Source: CAIKBL01 sp964555355 (GTDB lineage Bacteria > Pseudomonadota > Gammaproteobacteria > Ga0077536). From it: a stretch of 64,000 nucleotides of DNA. A model generated the notes under the pieces. That model was given only the letters and a program-made list of their open reading frames with translations, did not search any database and was not told where the DNA came from. Location of the stretch: contig CAZKRY010000022.1 of the NCBI GenBank assembly GCA_964555355.1, forward strand, positions 1 to 64,000. The letters run 5' to 3'. Below, one piece after another: positions 14,918 to 23,986 of the stretch (the first letter of the stretch is position 1; each line of letters opens with the position of its first letter). The translations under genes were made by a program, and so were the position numbers.

Positions 14918-16559
14918 CAGTCACGGCCGTGGCGGATTTTTGTTTGAAAGTGAGTGCGGCCCGCACAAAGGACGAGAACAACGGATGGCCATCGCGCGGG
15001 GTTGAAGTGAACTCCGGATGAAACTGGCAGCCGACGAACCACGGGTGGCTCGGGATTTCGACAATCTCGACCAAATTGCCATCCATCGATCGGCCCGAGA
15101 AACGCAGGCCCGCCGCTTCCAGTTCCATCATGTAAGTGTTGTTGAATTCATAGCGATGGCGATGCCGCTCGACGATCGTTTCCGTGCCGTAAGCGCGCGC
15201 AACGATGCTCTCGGGTGCCAGTTTGCACTGTTGTCCGCCGAGTCGCATGCTGCCGCCCTTGTCGTGCGCTTCGCTGCGTCGCTGTACTGCACCGTCGGCA
15301 CCCTTCCATTCCGTAATCAGCGCGATTACCGGGTACGGCGTCGCCTTATCAAATTCAGTGCTATGCGCATTCGGCAGGCGCGCACAATGACGCGCGAATT
15401 CGATGACCGCCACCTGCATGCCTAAGCAAATCCCAAGATACGGCAGGCGTTGTTCTCGCGCATGCTGGGCGGCGATGACTTTGCCTTCAATGCCGCGCTC
15501 GCCGAAGCCGCCTGGCACCAAAATCGCATCCATGCCGGCGAGGCAGCCCACGCCCTCGCGTTCGATGACTTCCGAATCAACATAGCGAATATTGACCCGT
15601 GTCCGGGTGTGAATACCGGCGTGGGTCAGGGCCTCGGACAGCGACTTATACGATTCCGTGAGATACACATACTTGCCGACCATCGCGATGTTGACTTCGT
15701 TCTTCGGGTTGGCCTGTGCTTCCACCACCGCACGCCATTCTTGCAGGTTGGCGAGCGGCGCTTGGATGCCGAGCTTCTCGACCACGATATCGTCCAAGCC
15801 CTCGTCGTGCAGCATCATCGGGATTTTGTAGATCGAGTCAGCGTCGATGGCGGAGATCACCGCGCGTTCTTCGACATTGGTAAAGAGCGCGATCTTGCGC
15901 CGCTCGGAGGCCGGAAGCGGGCGGTCGGCGCGGCACAGCAACACATCCGGCTGGATACCGATCGAACGCAGTTCTTTCACCGAATGCTGCGTCGGTTTGG
16001 TTTTCATCTCACCGGCCGAGCCGATGAACGGCACTAGCGTCAAATGAATATACAGTGTGTTCTTCGCGCCGTGCTCGACGCGCATTTGACGAATGGCTTC
16101 CAAAAACGGCAAGGACTCAATGTCGCCAACCGTACCACCGATTTCGACCATCGCGATTTCGGCATCGCCCGCGCCTTGGCGAATGCAGGCTTTGATTTCG
16201 TCAGTGATATGCGGGATGACTTGCACGGTCGCACCTAGGTACTCACCGCGGCGCTCCTTACGGATCACACTTTCATAGATGCGACCGGTGGTGTAATTGC
16301 TGTTCGCGCTGGTGCGGCAACGCACGAAGCGTTCGTAGTGACCGAGATCGAGATCGGTCTCCGCGCCGTCTTCGGTGACGAAAACTTCGCCGTGTTGAAA
16401 CGGGCTCATCGTGCCCGGATCGACATTGATATAAGGATCGAGTTTGATCATCGCGATCCCCAAGCCTCGAGCCTCGAGGATGGCCGCGAGCGACGCGGAA
16501 GCGATGCCTTTGCCGAGTGACGAAACGACGCCGCCGGTAATGAAGACGAACTGAGTCAT
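14904..16559 (-). CDS. pyrG: CTP synthase
   Basis: Makes CTP from UTP and glutamine. 551 residues from ATG 16559: an N-terminal synthetase domain beginning MTQFVFITGGVVSSLGKG with the P-loop, then a class I glutamine amidotransferase domain with the nucleophile in GICLGMQ and the triad HPE in CQFHPEFTS near the end. The frame extends 33 residues upstream, but that extension is not family sequence. It heads the operon with kdsA, eno, ftsB, ispD and ispF and has a good promoter at 16643-16671. Confidence 0.98.
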   Translation of the reverse strand: MTQFVFITGGVVSSLGKGIASASLAAILEARGLGIAMIKLDPYINVDPGTMSPFQHGEVFVTEDGAETDLDLGHYERFVRCRTSANSNYTTGRIYESVIRKERRGEYLGATVQVIPHITDEIKACIRQGAGDAEIAMVEIGGTVGDIESLPFLEAIRQMRVEHGAKNTLYIHLTLVPFIGSAGEMKTKPTQHSVKELRSIGIQPDVLLCRADRPLPASERRKIALFTNVEERAVISAIDADSIYKIPMMLHDEGLDDIVVEKLGIQAPLANLQEWRAVVEAQANPKNEVNIAMVGKYVYLTESYKSLSEALTHAGIHTRTRVNIRYVDSEVIEREGVGCLAGMDAILVPGGFGERGIEGKVIAAQHAREQRLPYLGICLGMQVAVIEFARHCARLPNAHSTEFDKATPYPVIALITEWKGADGAVQRRSEAHDKGGSMRLGGQQCKLAPESIVARAYGTETIVERHRHRYEFNNTYMMELEAAGLRFSGRSMDGNLVEIVEIPSHPWFVGCQFHPEFTSTPRDGHPLFSSFVRAALTFKQKSATAVTDAAV

Positions 16560-16642
16560 TAAATGCTTTCGCGTCGGTTCTAAGGGGAGCCGCACGTGAA
16601 GCCCCAAAAAGGCACCGTTTTCGGCTCCGTATTCGGGACACG

Positions 16643-16671
16643 AAAGTACCAGAAGCAACCCCCCTTCTCAA
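16643..16671 (-). promoter_or_regulatory. Sigma-70 type promoter for the pyrG operon
   Basis: On the minus strand a -35 TTGAGA (16671-16666), a 17-base spacer and a -10 TACTTT (16648-16643) lie about 85 bases before the pyrG ATG. Spacing is optimal and each box has two mismatches or fewer. It is predicted from sequence only. Confidence 0.5.
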
Positions 16672-16713
16672 TCCGCAAGCGGGCTTCGGCGACGGATTAA
16701 ACGAAAAGTATTT

Positions 16714-16732
16714 TTGTCAATTGGATTGACAA
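16714..16732. promoter_or_regulatory. Perfect palindrome, candidate operator between pyrG and cstA
   Basis: TTGTCAAT (16714-16721), a three-base spacer TGG, then ATTGACAA (16725-16732). Perfect eight-base arms in a divergent intergenic region are typical of a dimeric regulator site. It lies about 43 bases upstream of the pyrG -35 and about 120 bases before the cstA start. The bound factor is unknown. The rest of 16560-16851 holds the pyrG promoter and a weak TTGCGT-N17-CAATCT candidate (16792-16820) for cstA. Confidence 0.4.
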
Positions 16733-16851
16733 GCTTGTCTCGTCGCCGGGTGGCAGGCTTCAGGTTGTCTCGCGCCGCGGCCAAGCACGGGTTGCGTCAC
16801 GCACGATGATGCGACAATCTCACACGTCATTGCAGTTACGAGGACGCCGCC

Positions 16852-18927
16852 ATGCAACCGACCCGCCCGCCGCTGACATCTCTCGCCATCGTGACTTGGA
16901 TTGGGATCGCGGTGCTAGGTGCCGGCGCGCTTGGCGGGATCGCGCTTCATCGCGGTGAGTCGATCAATAGTTTCTGGTTTGTGGTGGCGGCGATATGCGT
17001 GTACGCCATCGGCTATCGCTTTTATAGCCTGTTCATCGCGACCAAAGTGCTGCTACTCGATCCGACACGTGCGACGCCGGCTGAACGTATCAATGACGGT
17101 CGCGATTTTGTGCCGACCAATCGCTGGGTGGTGTTCGGTCACCATTTCGCGGCGATCGCGGGGCCTGGGCCATTGATCGGTCCGACGCTCGCCGCGCAGT
17201 TCGGTTATCTCCCAGGCACGCTTTGGATTGTGCTGGGCGGTGTGCTTGGCGGCTGCGTGCAAGATTTCGTCGTGTTGTTTTGCTCTCTGCGTCGCAATGG
17301 TCGCTCGCTTGGGCAAATGGCCCGCGATGAGCTCGGGGCGCTCGGCGGTTTTGCCGCGATGCTGGGCGTGGTGTTAATCAGCCTTATTTTGATCGCGGTG
17401 CTGGGCTTGGTTGTGGTCAATGCCATGAAACATAGTCCTTGGGCCACGTTTACCGTTGCCGCGACCATTCCGATCGCGCTGTTGATGGGCGTTTACATGC
17501 GAAGTTTGCGCCCTGGTCAGGTGCTCGAGGGCACGGCGCTTGGGGTGGTGTTGTTGTTCGCTGCGGTGGCCGGTGGCGGCGTCATCGACAAACTGCCCGA
17601 GGTTCGCGTGTGGTTCGATTACGATGCGCCCACGCTTGCACTCATGATTATCGCTTACGGCTTCACTGCCGCCGTTTTGCCGGTGTGGTTGCTGCTTGCC
17701 CCGCGCGACTATCTCTCGACGTTTATGAAAATCGGCACCATTCTGGCGCTCGCAGTCGCCATTCTGATTCTGCGGCCGGTGATCCAGATGCCGGCCTTGA
17801 CGCAATTCATCGACGGCACCGGCCCAATCTTCTCAGGCACCCTCTTCCCGTTTGTGTTTATCACGGTAGCGTGCGGCGCGATTTCCGGTTTCCACGCACT
17901 GATCTCATCCGGCACCACACCTAAGCTGCTCATGAACGAAGGTGATGCCCGCATGATCGGCTACGGCGCGATGATGATGGAATCTTTCGTGGCGGTGATG
18001 GCGATGATCGCGGCGTGCGTGCTTGATCCTGGCGTTTATTTCGCAATCAACAGTCCGGCGGGCGTGGTGGGCAAAGAAGCCGCGCAAGCGGTGGCCACAA
18101 TTAGTAGCTGGGGCTTCCCAGTCACGGTTGCCCAGATGGAGAGCCTCGCGCGCGAGATGGGCGAAGCCACGCTTTTCGCGCGCACCGGTGGCGCGCCGTC
18201 GCTCGCGGTCGGTATGGCGAATATATTTTCGCAATTTTCCGGCGGCGGCTTACTCGCCTTGTGGTATCACTTTGCGATTATGTTCGAAGCGTTGTTCATC
18301 TTAACCACGCTCGATGCCGGCACGCGGGTCGCGCGTTTTATTCTGCAGGACTTTCTCGGCACATTCTTTGCGCCGCTTGGCCGTACCAGTTGGTATCCGA
18401 GCGTGTTATTGAGCAGTGCGCTCGTCGTCGGTGCGTGGGGATTTTTTCTGTATCAGGGAACGATCGATCCGTTGGGTGGTATCAACAGCATGTGGCCGCT
18501 GTTTGGGATCGCCAATCAAATGCTCGCGGCGATTGCCTTATGCGTGTGTACCGCGGTGCTCGCCAAATCCGGTAAGTTTCGCTATTTGTGGGTGACCGCC
18601 GCGCCGCTGGCTTGGTTACTCATCGTCACCACCACCGCCGCGCTTCATAAACTTTTGAATCCGGCACCGCGCATCGGCTTTTTCGCGCATGCCCGCGACT
18701 TGAGCGAGAAAATCGCAAGCAATGCACTGCCGCCGGAGCTCGCGAGCCAAGCCCCGCAACTCATTTTTAACGATCGTTTGAACGCAGCGCTGACGATTCT
18801 TTTCATGTGCTTGGCGTGGATTTTGGCGCTCACCACGGCGCGCGCCTGCTATCGCGTATGGCGCGGCGAACCCCTCTCGCCGCTCGCCGAATCGGCCTAC
18901 GTCCGGAGTGCTTATGCTGCTCGTTGA
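16852..18927 (+). CDS. cstA: Carbon starvation protein CstA, pyruvate/peptide transporter family
   Basis: A polytopic inner-membrane protein of 691 residues with about 16-18 predicted helices. Members of the CstA family take up pyruvate or peptides, and which applies here is not visible. Conserved motifs include FVPTNRWVVFGHHFAAIAGPGPLIGP near residue 85, LGGCVQDF, and LFEALFILTTLDAGTR-type sequence at about 480-495 (here MFEALFILTTLDAGTRVARF). The ATG follows a GAGGACG ribosome-binding site. The small YbdD-like gene overlaps its 3' end, the usual partner. Confidence 0.95.
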   Translation: MQPTRPPLTSLAIVTWIGIAVLGAGALGGIALHRGESINSFWFVVAAICVYAIGYRFYSLFIATKVLLLDPTRATPAERINDGRDFVPTNRWVVFGHHFAAIAGPGPLIGPTLAAQFGYLPGTLWIVLGGVLGGCVQDFVVLFCSLRRNGRSLGQMARDELGALGGFAAMLGVVLISLILIAVLGLVVVNAMKHSPWATFTVAATIPIALLMGVYMRSLRPGQVLEGTALGVVLLFAAVAGGGVIDKLPEVRVWFDYDAPTLALMIIAYGFTAAVLPVWLLLAPRDYLSTFMKIGTILALAVAILILRPVIQMPALTQFIDGTGPIFSGTLFPFVFITVACGAISGFHALISSGTTPKLLMNEGDARMIGYGAMMMESFVAVMAMIAACVLDPGVYFAINSPAGVVGKEAAQAVATISSWGFPVTVAQMESLAREMGEATLFARTGGAPSLAVGMANIFSQFSGGGLLALWYHFAIMFEALFILTTLDAGTRVARFILQDFLGTFFAPLGRTSWYPSVLLSSALVVGAWGFFLYQGTIDPLGGINSMWPLFGIANQMLAAIALCVCTAVLAKSGKFRYLWVTAAPLAWLLIVTTTAALHKLLNPAPRIGFFAHARDLSEKIASNALPPELASQAPQLIFNDRLNAALTILFMCLAWILALTTARACYRVWRGEPLSPLAESAYVRSAYAAR

Positions 18928-19165
18928 AAATCGCGTGTTTAATTTACTTCGACGATCCCGTTATGCGCGGCTCTTCCGTCGCGTGCAAACGTGCTGGCAA
19001 ATCTTCGTTGATTATTGGCGCATTCTGAATGGCGACACCGCTTACCATCGTTATCTCGCGCATTGGCATGCGCATCATTCAGATGGCGGCGCGCCGCTGA
19101 CGCGCGCGGCGTTCTTTACCGAAGAAATGACACGCCGATGGGATAGCGTACGTCGATGTTGTTGA
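18914..19165 (+). CDS. YbdD/YjiX family small protein (DUF466)
   Basis: 83 residues, start ATG 18914 overlapping the cstA stop by 14 bases. It has the family features: a short basic amphipathic N-terminus, a GxxxYxxYLAHxxxHH-like core (GDTAYHRYLAHWHAHH), then PLTRAAFFTEE and a C-terminal RCC. Proteins of this family are nearly always encoded directly after CstA-type transporters and are thought to help the transporter, possibly as a small regulator. A second ATG two codons earlier is equally possible. Confidence 0.9.
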   Translation: MLLVENRVFNLLRRSRYARLFRRVQTCWQIFVDYWRILNGDTAYHRYLAHWHAHHSDGGAPLTRAAFFTEEMTRRWDSVRRCC

Positions 19166-19201
19166 AGAAGCGCAACCAATAATCCGCGCTTCATCGAACA
19201 C

Positions 19202-19981
19202 TCAGTCGTTGTACAGATTGAGATCGTCGATCAGCAAGCCATCGCGCGTCGCGTAGCTCAACACGCGCACCAAACCCGGCATCGCGGTTTGATCCGGATC
19301 GGTGACACTCAATAGATGCGTGGAATGCCAGATTGCCAGGAGTTCACTGGCGGCTTCGACATGGCTGCCGTAATAGGCGCTTGAGCCACCGATTTCTCGA
19401 TGTCGCATCCCAAGCTCCGCCGCCAACGCGATGGTTGCGCTATTATCGCGGCCACCGATGCTCAGCAAGTCGCAGACTTGCAGTCCCCATAACGGCAGGT
19501 TGAGCGCCACATAGCGCTTAAAGCGCGCTTTCCAGTCGTCGGCAAGTAAGCGCCGCGATGGATCGAAGATAAGAAGTCGCGCGTTCTTCAATGTGCCAAG
19601 GGCGAGTTGCCAGACCGCCGGAAGCGCGCAATTCGGCGGCGGTTGCCGGAATAACGCGGCGATTTCGATGTCCGTAAAGGCGTCTTTGTCACAGCCAAAT
19701 CGTGCGATCCGAAATTTGAGTTCGGCATTGGCGCGTGCGTATTTGAAAAAATCTTGCACATATTCACCGACGACTTTGATCGGTAAACGTTGACCTTCGC
19801 TGCTACGAAATGGAATGCCGTAGGCATTTCCCGAGCGACCGCTCCACGCCTCCGCGGGCGCTTGATGAAAGCGCTGAGCAAGGGCGGCAGTAGTCTCCAC
19901 AGTTGACCCACTGATACAGCTGCCGAACACATACACCGGTTCCACGAATCGGGCTGGAACGCATTCCGCGACTGCATTCAT
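19202..19981 (-). CDS. Hypothetical protein related to a widespread phage/bacterial VFGSN-type family
   Basis: 259 residues. The first half follows the pattern of proteins that begin VFGSNLAGRHGAGAA and continue with a GNSYAIPT and EFLxYAxxHPxLxF layout. Here it reads VYVFGSCISG (17-26), GNAYGIPF (51-58), VQDFFKYARANAELKF (74-89), FGCDKDAFTDIEIAALF and PPPNCALP. The N of the first motif is C, and the glycine/histidine-rich loop is replaced by STVETT, so the usual ligand loop may be altered. The second half (about 125-259) resembles nothing I recognise. It starts with ATG and is convergent with ybdD. Function unknown. Confidence 0.7.
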   Translation of the reverse strand: MNAVAECVPARFVEPVYVFGSCISGSTVETTAALAQRFHQAPAEAWSGRSGNAYGIPFRSSEGQRLPIKVVGEYVQDFFKYARANAELKFRIARFGCDKDAFTDIEIAALFRQPPPNCALPAVWQLALGTLKNARLLIFDPSRRLLADDWKARFKRYVALNLPLWGLQVCDLLSIGGRDNSATIALAAELGMRHREIGGSSAYYGSHVEAASELLAIWHSTHLLSVTDPDQTAMPGLVRVLSYATRDGLLIDDLNLYND

Positions 19982-20014
19982 GTAGACCTCGCTTAATTAA
20001 TGAGGGGGATCCGC

Positions 20015-20674
20015 TTAATCGTTCTGGTTATCGGCGGCACTTGTCGCGGGTTGAGGCGGCTCGGCCTGTTGCTGGAACTTAAGCGGGAGCGAGATATCGA
20101 AATGAATATCAACGAGAAGATCACTTTGTGGCTCGCGCACTTCAAAGATGTCGCAGGGCACGGAATTCGCGCAGGTCGCTTCGCGGCGCCCGCCTAATTC
20201 AAACCCATGACGCACAAGGTAATAAATTTCTTCATCGGTCGAGATGACCTGGCAAGGTCGGTCGAGAGATTGACCTTCATCCGGGCCGCACACCGATTCA
20301 TACAAGCGATCGGCAATCCGGCGATGAAATGCCGCTTTATCGGCCTGTTGTTGGCCATCATAGGCACCGGCCGCGCCGAGGTGCGCAAAAGGATTCAGAT
20401 ACTGCACATCTAGCCAGCGTTCGGCATAAGCAAGCGCGGCGTCGAAGCGCTTTTCCTCCAGCGCCTTTTGCACCTGATCGCGCAAGCCGAGCCCCTTGGT
20501 TGAAACGGGCGCGTATTGTGGGGATGCGGCATAGGCGAGCCGTAGGGCTTTGAAATCGACCGTAAAGTCACCGCCCTGTAAACGTTTGACCATGGCCTCG
20601 TAAGCTTCCGTGGCCGCCGCGCCGGAAACGGCGGACAGACACACAAGAAACATCAGAATCGCTGATATGTTCAC
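20015..20674 (-). CDS. DUF4919-like periplasmic protein
   Basis: About 219 residues with an N-terminal signal peptide (ISAILMFLVCLSAVSGAAA) and a helical region resembling DUF4919 proteins: YEAMVKRLQGGDFTVDFKALRLAYAASPQY, then TPR-like helices and LYESVCGPDEGQSLDRPCQVISTDEEIYYLVRHGFEL. The C-terminus is Gln/Pro-rich. GTG 20674 with GAGAG six bases upstream is preferred; the frame also opens at TTG 20686. It lies just downstream of the PLP decarboxylase gene's 3' side on the same strand. Function is not established. Confidence 0.65.
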   Translation of the reverse strand: MNISAILMFLVCLSAVSGAAATEAYEAMVKRLQGGDFTVDFKALRLAYAASPQYAPVSTKGLGLRDQVQKALEEKRFDAALAYAERWLDVQYLNPFAHLGAAGAYDGQQQADKAAFHRRIADRLYESVCGPDEGQSLDRPCQVISTDEEIYYLVRHGFELGGRREATCANSVPCDIFEVREPQSDLLVDIHFDISLPLKFQQQAEPPQPATSAADNQND

Positions 20675-20690
20675 ACTGGCTCTCAAAAGT

Positions 20691-22121
20691 TCAGGCTGTG
20701 GCTAATCGTCGCGCGGTAGTCGCGATCAAACGACTTGCGTTGTCCACGTGCGCGGCGGTGGTTTGTGGCTGACCCACGCAAAAGCGCAGCACGAACTGCC
20801 CCTCGAGAACGGTATGGGAAAGATACAGCGCGCCGCTCGCATTGAGTGCCTCCATTAACGCCTGATTGAAGGCGTTATCGGCACGATAGCGGAAACACAC
20901 GAGATTTAGCGCGACGGGCGCCACGATTTCGAAATCGGGCTCGCTGGCAAGCACTGCGGCGAAGCGCTGCGTGAGCGCGATATGACTTCGAATATGTTCG
21001 CGCAATCCGGCGAGGCCAAAACGCCGCAATACAAACCACAATTTAAGCGCGCGAAAGCGCCGGCCGAGCGGAATTTGCCAATCGCGATAATCGAGCACGG
21101 TACCCGTGTCGCTCGCGTCATTGCGCAGGTATTCGGGCGTGATTGATAGGGCATTGATGAGCCGCCGACGGTCGGCGAGATAGAGGCAACTGCAATCGAA
21201 ATTGGTCAACAACCATTTGTGCGGATTGAAGCAATAACTATCGGCAAGCTCGAGTCCGGCGAGCAGGGGTTGATACTCGGGACACACTGCCGCGCTGCCG
21301 GCGAGCGCCGCGTCAACGTGTAGCCACACCCCGTAGCGGGCGCAGATGTCGCCGATCGCCGGCAGTGGATCGAAAGCCAGTGTGGAGGTCGTGCCTACCG
21401 TGGCACAGACCAGTGCCGGCGTGAGTCCGGACGTGAGATCGGCTTTGATGGCCGCTTCGAGCGCCTGCGGGTTAAGCGCATACGTGGCATCGGTCGCGAT
21501 TTTACGCAGCGCCCGCCGACCGAAGCCCGCGATCATCACGCCTTTATCGAGTGACGAATGCGCGTGCGCCGAACCATAAATCGTGAGCTTGCCTTCATAA
21601 CCGAATTCGTTCGCGCGATTGTCACTCGCGTGTTCACGCGCGGCGAGCAAGGCGCACAACAACGCGCTCGAGGCCGAGTCTTGCAATACACCGCCGCCCT
21701 GCCCGGTTGATTTGAATTTGGCCGGTAACCCGCACGCGCCAATGAGCCAATCGAGCATATGGGACTCAAGCTCGGTGCACGCCGGACTCGTAACCCACAG
21801 CATGCCTTGCACACCGAACACCGCCGAGACCAGCTCGCCCATAATCGAGGGCACGGAGTTGTTGGCTGGGAAATACGCGAAAAAATTCGGCGACTGCCAA
21901 TGCGTCAGCCCCGGCACGATCAGGCGTTCGAGATCCTCAATCAACGCGCTGGCGTCTTCCGGCTGTTCCGGCGCGGCGGTCGGCAATTGTGCACGCAAGG
22001 CGCCGGGCGCAACTTGCGCGCGTACCGGTAAACGTTCGAGATTGGAAAAATAACTGGCAAGCCACTCGACAAAGGCATTGGCTTCCGCACGAAAGGTGGC
22101 GGCGTCGTAACCCACGGCCAT
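20691..22121 (-). CDS. Group II pyridoxal phosphate-dependent decarboxylase
   Basis: 476 residues of the aromatic-L-amino-acid/glutamate decarboxylase family. Visible signatures are THWQSPNFFAYFPANNS (substrate loop), SSALLCALLAAREHA, HSSLDKGVMIAG (H stacking on PLP), WLHVDAALAGSA (D salt bridge) and the Schiff-base lysine in CFNPHKWLLTNFDC. The pattern is closest to tryptophan/tyrosine/DOPA decarboxylases, but the substrate cannot be fixed. The start at 22121 (MAVGYDAATF) has GGGAG six bases upstream; the longer frame adds an unlikely basic leader. It is flanked by peroxiredoxin and DUF4919 genes with no pathway partners. Confidence 0.9.
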   Translation of the reverse strand: MAVGYDAATFRAEANAFVEWLASYFSNLERLPVRAQVAPGALRAQLPTAAPEQPEDASALIEDLERLIVPGLTHWQSPNFFAYFPANNSVPSIMGELVSAVFGVQGMLWVTSPACTELESHMLDWLIGACGLPAKFKSTGQGGGVLQDSASSALLCALLAAREHASDNRANEFGYEGKLTIYGSAHAHSSLDKGVMIAGFGRRALRKIATDATYALNPQALEAAIKADLTSGLTPALVCATVGTTSTLAFDPLPAIGDICARYGVWLHVDAALAGSAAVCPEYQPLLAGLELADSYCFNPHKWLLTNFDCSCLYLADRRRLINALSITPEYLRNDASDTGTVLDYRDWQIPLGRRFRALKLWFVLRRFGLAGLREHIRSHIALTQRFAAVLASEPDFEIVAPVALNLVCFRYRADNAFNQALMEALNASGALYLSHTVLEGQFVLRFCVGQPQTTAAHVDNASRLIATTARRLATA

Positions 22122-22190
22122 TGGCGGCTCCCGGCGAGTGAGTTTGAGCAGTGCGGCGCGCTGAGCGCGCCGCACCTTAGGCTTCAGGAT

Positions 22191-22673
22191 TTACAGATTA
22201 GCGAGGATGTGCTCGGCCGAGCTGACTTTGAATTCCATCGGCGCTTCGATAAACACGTGTTTGGCAACACCGTTTTCGACCACGAGCGCAAATCGCTGAC
22301 CGCGTTGACCCATGCCGAAGCCGCTCGCGTCGAGTTCAAGCCCGAGCGCCTTCGTATATACACAATTTCCGTCCGCGAGCATGGTGACTTTGCCGTCCGC
22401 GCCGGCTTGCTTACCCCACGCGCCCATGACGAACACATCGTTGACCGCCAAACAGGCCACGGTATCAATCCCTTTGGCTTTGAGCTTATCGGAATTTTCC
22501 AGAAAGCCCGGTAGATGCTTGGCGGAGCAGGTTGGCGTAAACGCGCCGGGAACGGAAAAAAGCACGACCTTCTTGCCGTTGAACAATTCGTCGCTTGTGA
22601 GTTGGCTTGGACCTTTGTCGGTCATGACACCGAATGTGCCTGCGGGCATCTTGTCGCCAGCTTTAATTGTCAC
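22191..22673 (-). CDS. Peroxiredoxin of the Prx5 type
   Basis: Thiol peroxidase of 160 residues that reduces peroxides, probably with glutathione or glutaredoxin. The peroxidatic cysteine is in PGAFTPTCS, followed by HLPGFLENSDKLKAKGID and the family segments LAVNDVFVMGAW and VVENGVAKHVFIEAP. There is no fused glutaredoxin domain. GTG 22673 has a perfect AGGAGG five bases upstream. The longer frame from 22718 overlaps the metZ terminator and is rejected. Confidence 0.93.
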   Translation of the reverse strand: MTIKAGDKMPAGTFGVMTDKGPSQLTSDELFNGKKVVLFSVPGAFTPTCSAKHLPGFLENSDKLKAKGIDTVACLAVNDVFVMGAWGKQAGADGKVTMLADGNCVYTKALGLELDASGFGMGQRGQRFALVVENGVAKHVFIEAPMEFKVSSAEHILANL

Positions 22674-22701
22674 GGGGGCCTCCTGATGGGTTCTGGTTAG
22701 G

Positions 22702-22728
22702 GGAAAAGAGAGCGGCATTGTGCCACTC
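22702..22728 (-). terminator. Rho-independent terminator after metZ
   Basis: On the minus strand GAGTGGCA, loop CAA, TGCCGCTC forms an eight-pair stem (22728-22710) with one G-U pair, followed by TCTTTTCCC. It lies 32 bases after the metZ stop and before the peroxiredoxin gene, ending the long leuB-to-metZ run. Confidence 0.7.
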
Positions 22729-22759
22729 CACGGATCGGCCGAACAGCGGCGACGTGCTG

Positions 22760-23947
22760 CTACCGCAACGCCGCGGCAAGATCGGATTCAATATCTTGGA
22801 CATCCTCGAGCCCAATAGACAAACGGATCAAAGTATCAGTCACGCCCATTTCGGCACGCGCAGCGGCGCTCAAGCGTCCGTGCGTGGTGCTCGCGGGATG
22901 GGTCACGATGCTCCGGGTATCGCCTAGATTGCCGGTAATCGAGAACAGTCGGAGCCGATCGATGATCTGCCACGCGGCATCGCGCGTCCCGTCGACGGTA
23001 AACGACACGATCCCACCGAACCCGCTCTGTTGGCGCGCAGCGAGCGCGTGTTGTGGATGCGAGGCGAGCCCGGGATAAAACACCTGACACACGCGCGAAT
23101 GATTGGACAGCCATGTCGCGATCCGTCCGGCACTTGCGCAATGGGCTTGCATGCGGAGCGTGAGTGTTTCCAATCCCTTCAAAAAAACCCACGCATTGAA
23201 GGGGCTGAGCGATGGGCCGGCGGCGCGCAGAAACGGGAAAAATTTATTTTTGATGCGCTCGGCGGTGGTCACGATCGCACCGCCCACACAGCGCCCCTGG
23301 CCATCGAGATATTTGGTCGCGGAATGCACCACGATATCTGCGCCAAGGCGCAACGGCCGCTGCAGCGCCGGCGTGCAAAAACAATTATCGACCACCAACA
23401 AACAATCGGGGTGCGCATGCGCGAGTTGCGCGAGCGCGGCGATGTCGGCCACTTCGGTCAGTGGATTAGACGGTGTTTCGACAAACAACAGCCGCGTGCG
23501 CAGGGTGATGGCGCGTTCCCACGCGCCAATATCCGTTAAGTCGACGAAGGTGGTCGAGAGTTGAAATTTGTCCAGCGACTGCAGCAAACCGGTTGTCGTG
23601 CCAAACACACTCCGTGAGCTCACGATGTGATCGCCCGCCTGCAGCAGCGCAAGAACCGTCGTTAGGATCGCGCTCATGCCCGAGGAGGTCGCGATACACG
23701 CTTCGCCGTCTTCCATCGCCGCCAGACGTTCTTCGAACACACGCACCGTGGGATTGGTGAAGCGCGAATAGATATTACCGTCCGCCTCACCGGCAAAAAC
23801 CGCCGCGGCCTGCGCGGCGGACTCGAAACAAAAGCTCGACGTCAAATACAGCGGATCGCTGTTTTCAAGTTCAGCGGTTTGATGCACACCCGCGCGCGCG
23901 CCACGGGTCGCGAGCCCCCACGGGCCGGATGAGAAGTCGGATGTCAT
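22760..23947 (-). CDS. metZ: O-succinylhomoserine sulfhydrylase
   Basis: PLP enzyme that makes homocysteine from O-succinylhomoserine and sulfide by direct sulfhydrylation. 395 residues with the conserved YSRFTNPTV motif (60-68), SSGMSAI, and the PLP lysine in HSATKYLDGQGRCVGGA, then the C-terminal FSITGNLGDTRSIVTHP and LIRLSIGLED segments of the Cys/Met metabolism family. The MetZ assignment rests on the gene order purF-metZ seen in Pseudomonas and relatives. It is last in the block and followed by a terminator. Confidence 0.93.
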   Translation of the reverse strand: MTSDFSSGPWGLATRGARAGVHQTAELENSDPLYLTSSFCFESAAQAAAVFAGEADGNIYSRFTNPTVRVFEERLAAMEDGEACIATSSGMSAILTTVLALLQAGDHIVSSRSVFGTTTGLLQSLDKFQLSTTFVDLTDIGAWERAITLRTRLLFVETPSNPLTEVADIAALAQLAHAHPDCLLVVDNCFCTPALQRPLRLGADIVVHSATKYLDGQGRCVGGAIVTTAERIKNKFFPFLRAAGPSLSPFNAWVFLKGLETLTLRMQAHCASAGRIATWLSNHSRVCQVFYPGLASHPQHALAARQQSGFGGIVSFTVDGTRDAAWQIIDRLRLFSITGNLGDTRSIVTHPASTTHGRLSAAARAEMGVTDTLIRLSIGLEDVQDIESDLAAALR

Positions 23948-23986
23948 GTAAGCCTGTGCGAAATTGGCGATTGGGGTGGCGCGAGG

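Noticed and set aside
15450..16037. 195-codon plus-strand frame inside pyrG
   Set aside because: It is antisense to a conserved CTP synthase domain and shows no domain of its own.
22674..22718. Upstream extension of the peroxiredoxin start
   Set aside because: It overlaps the metZ terminator and lacks a ribosome-binding site, whereas GTG 22673 has AGGAGG.
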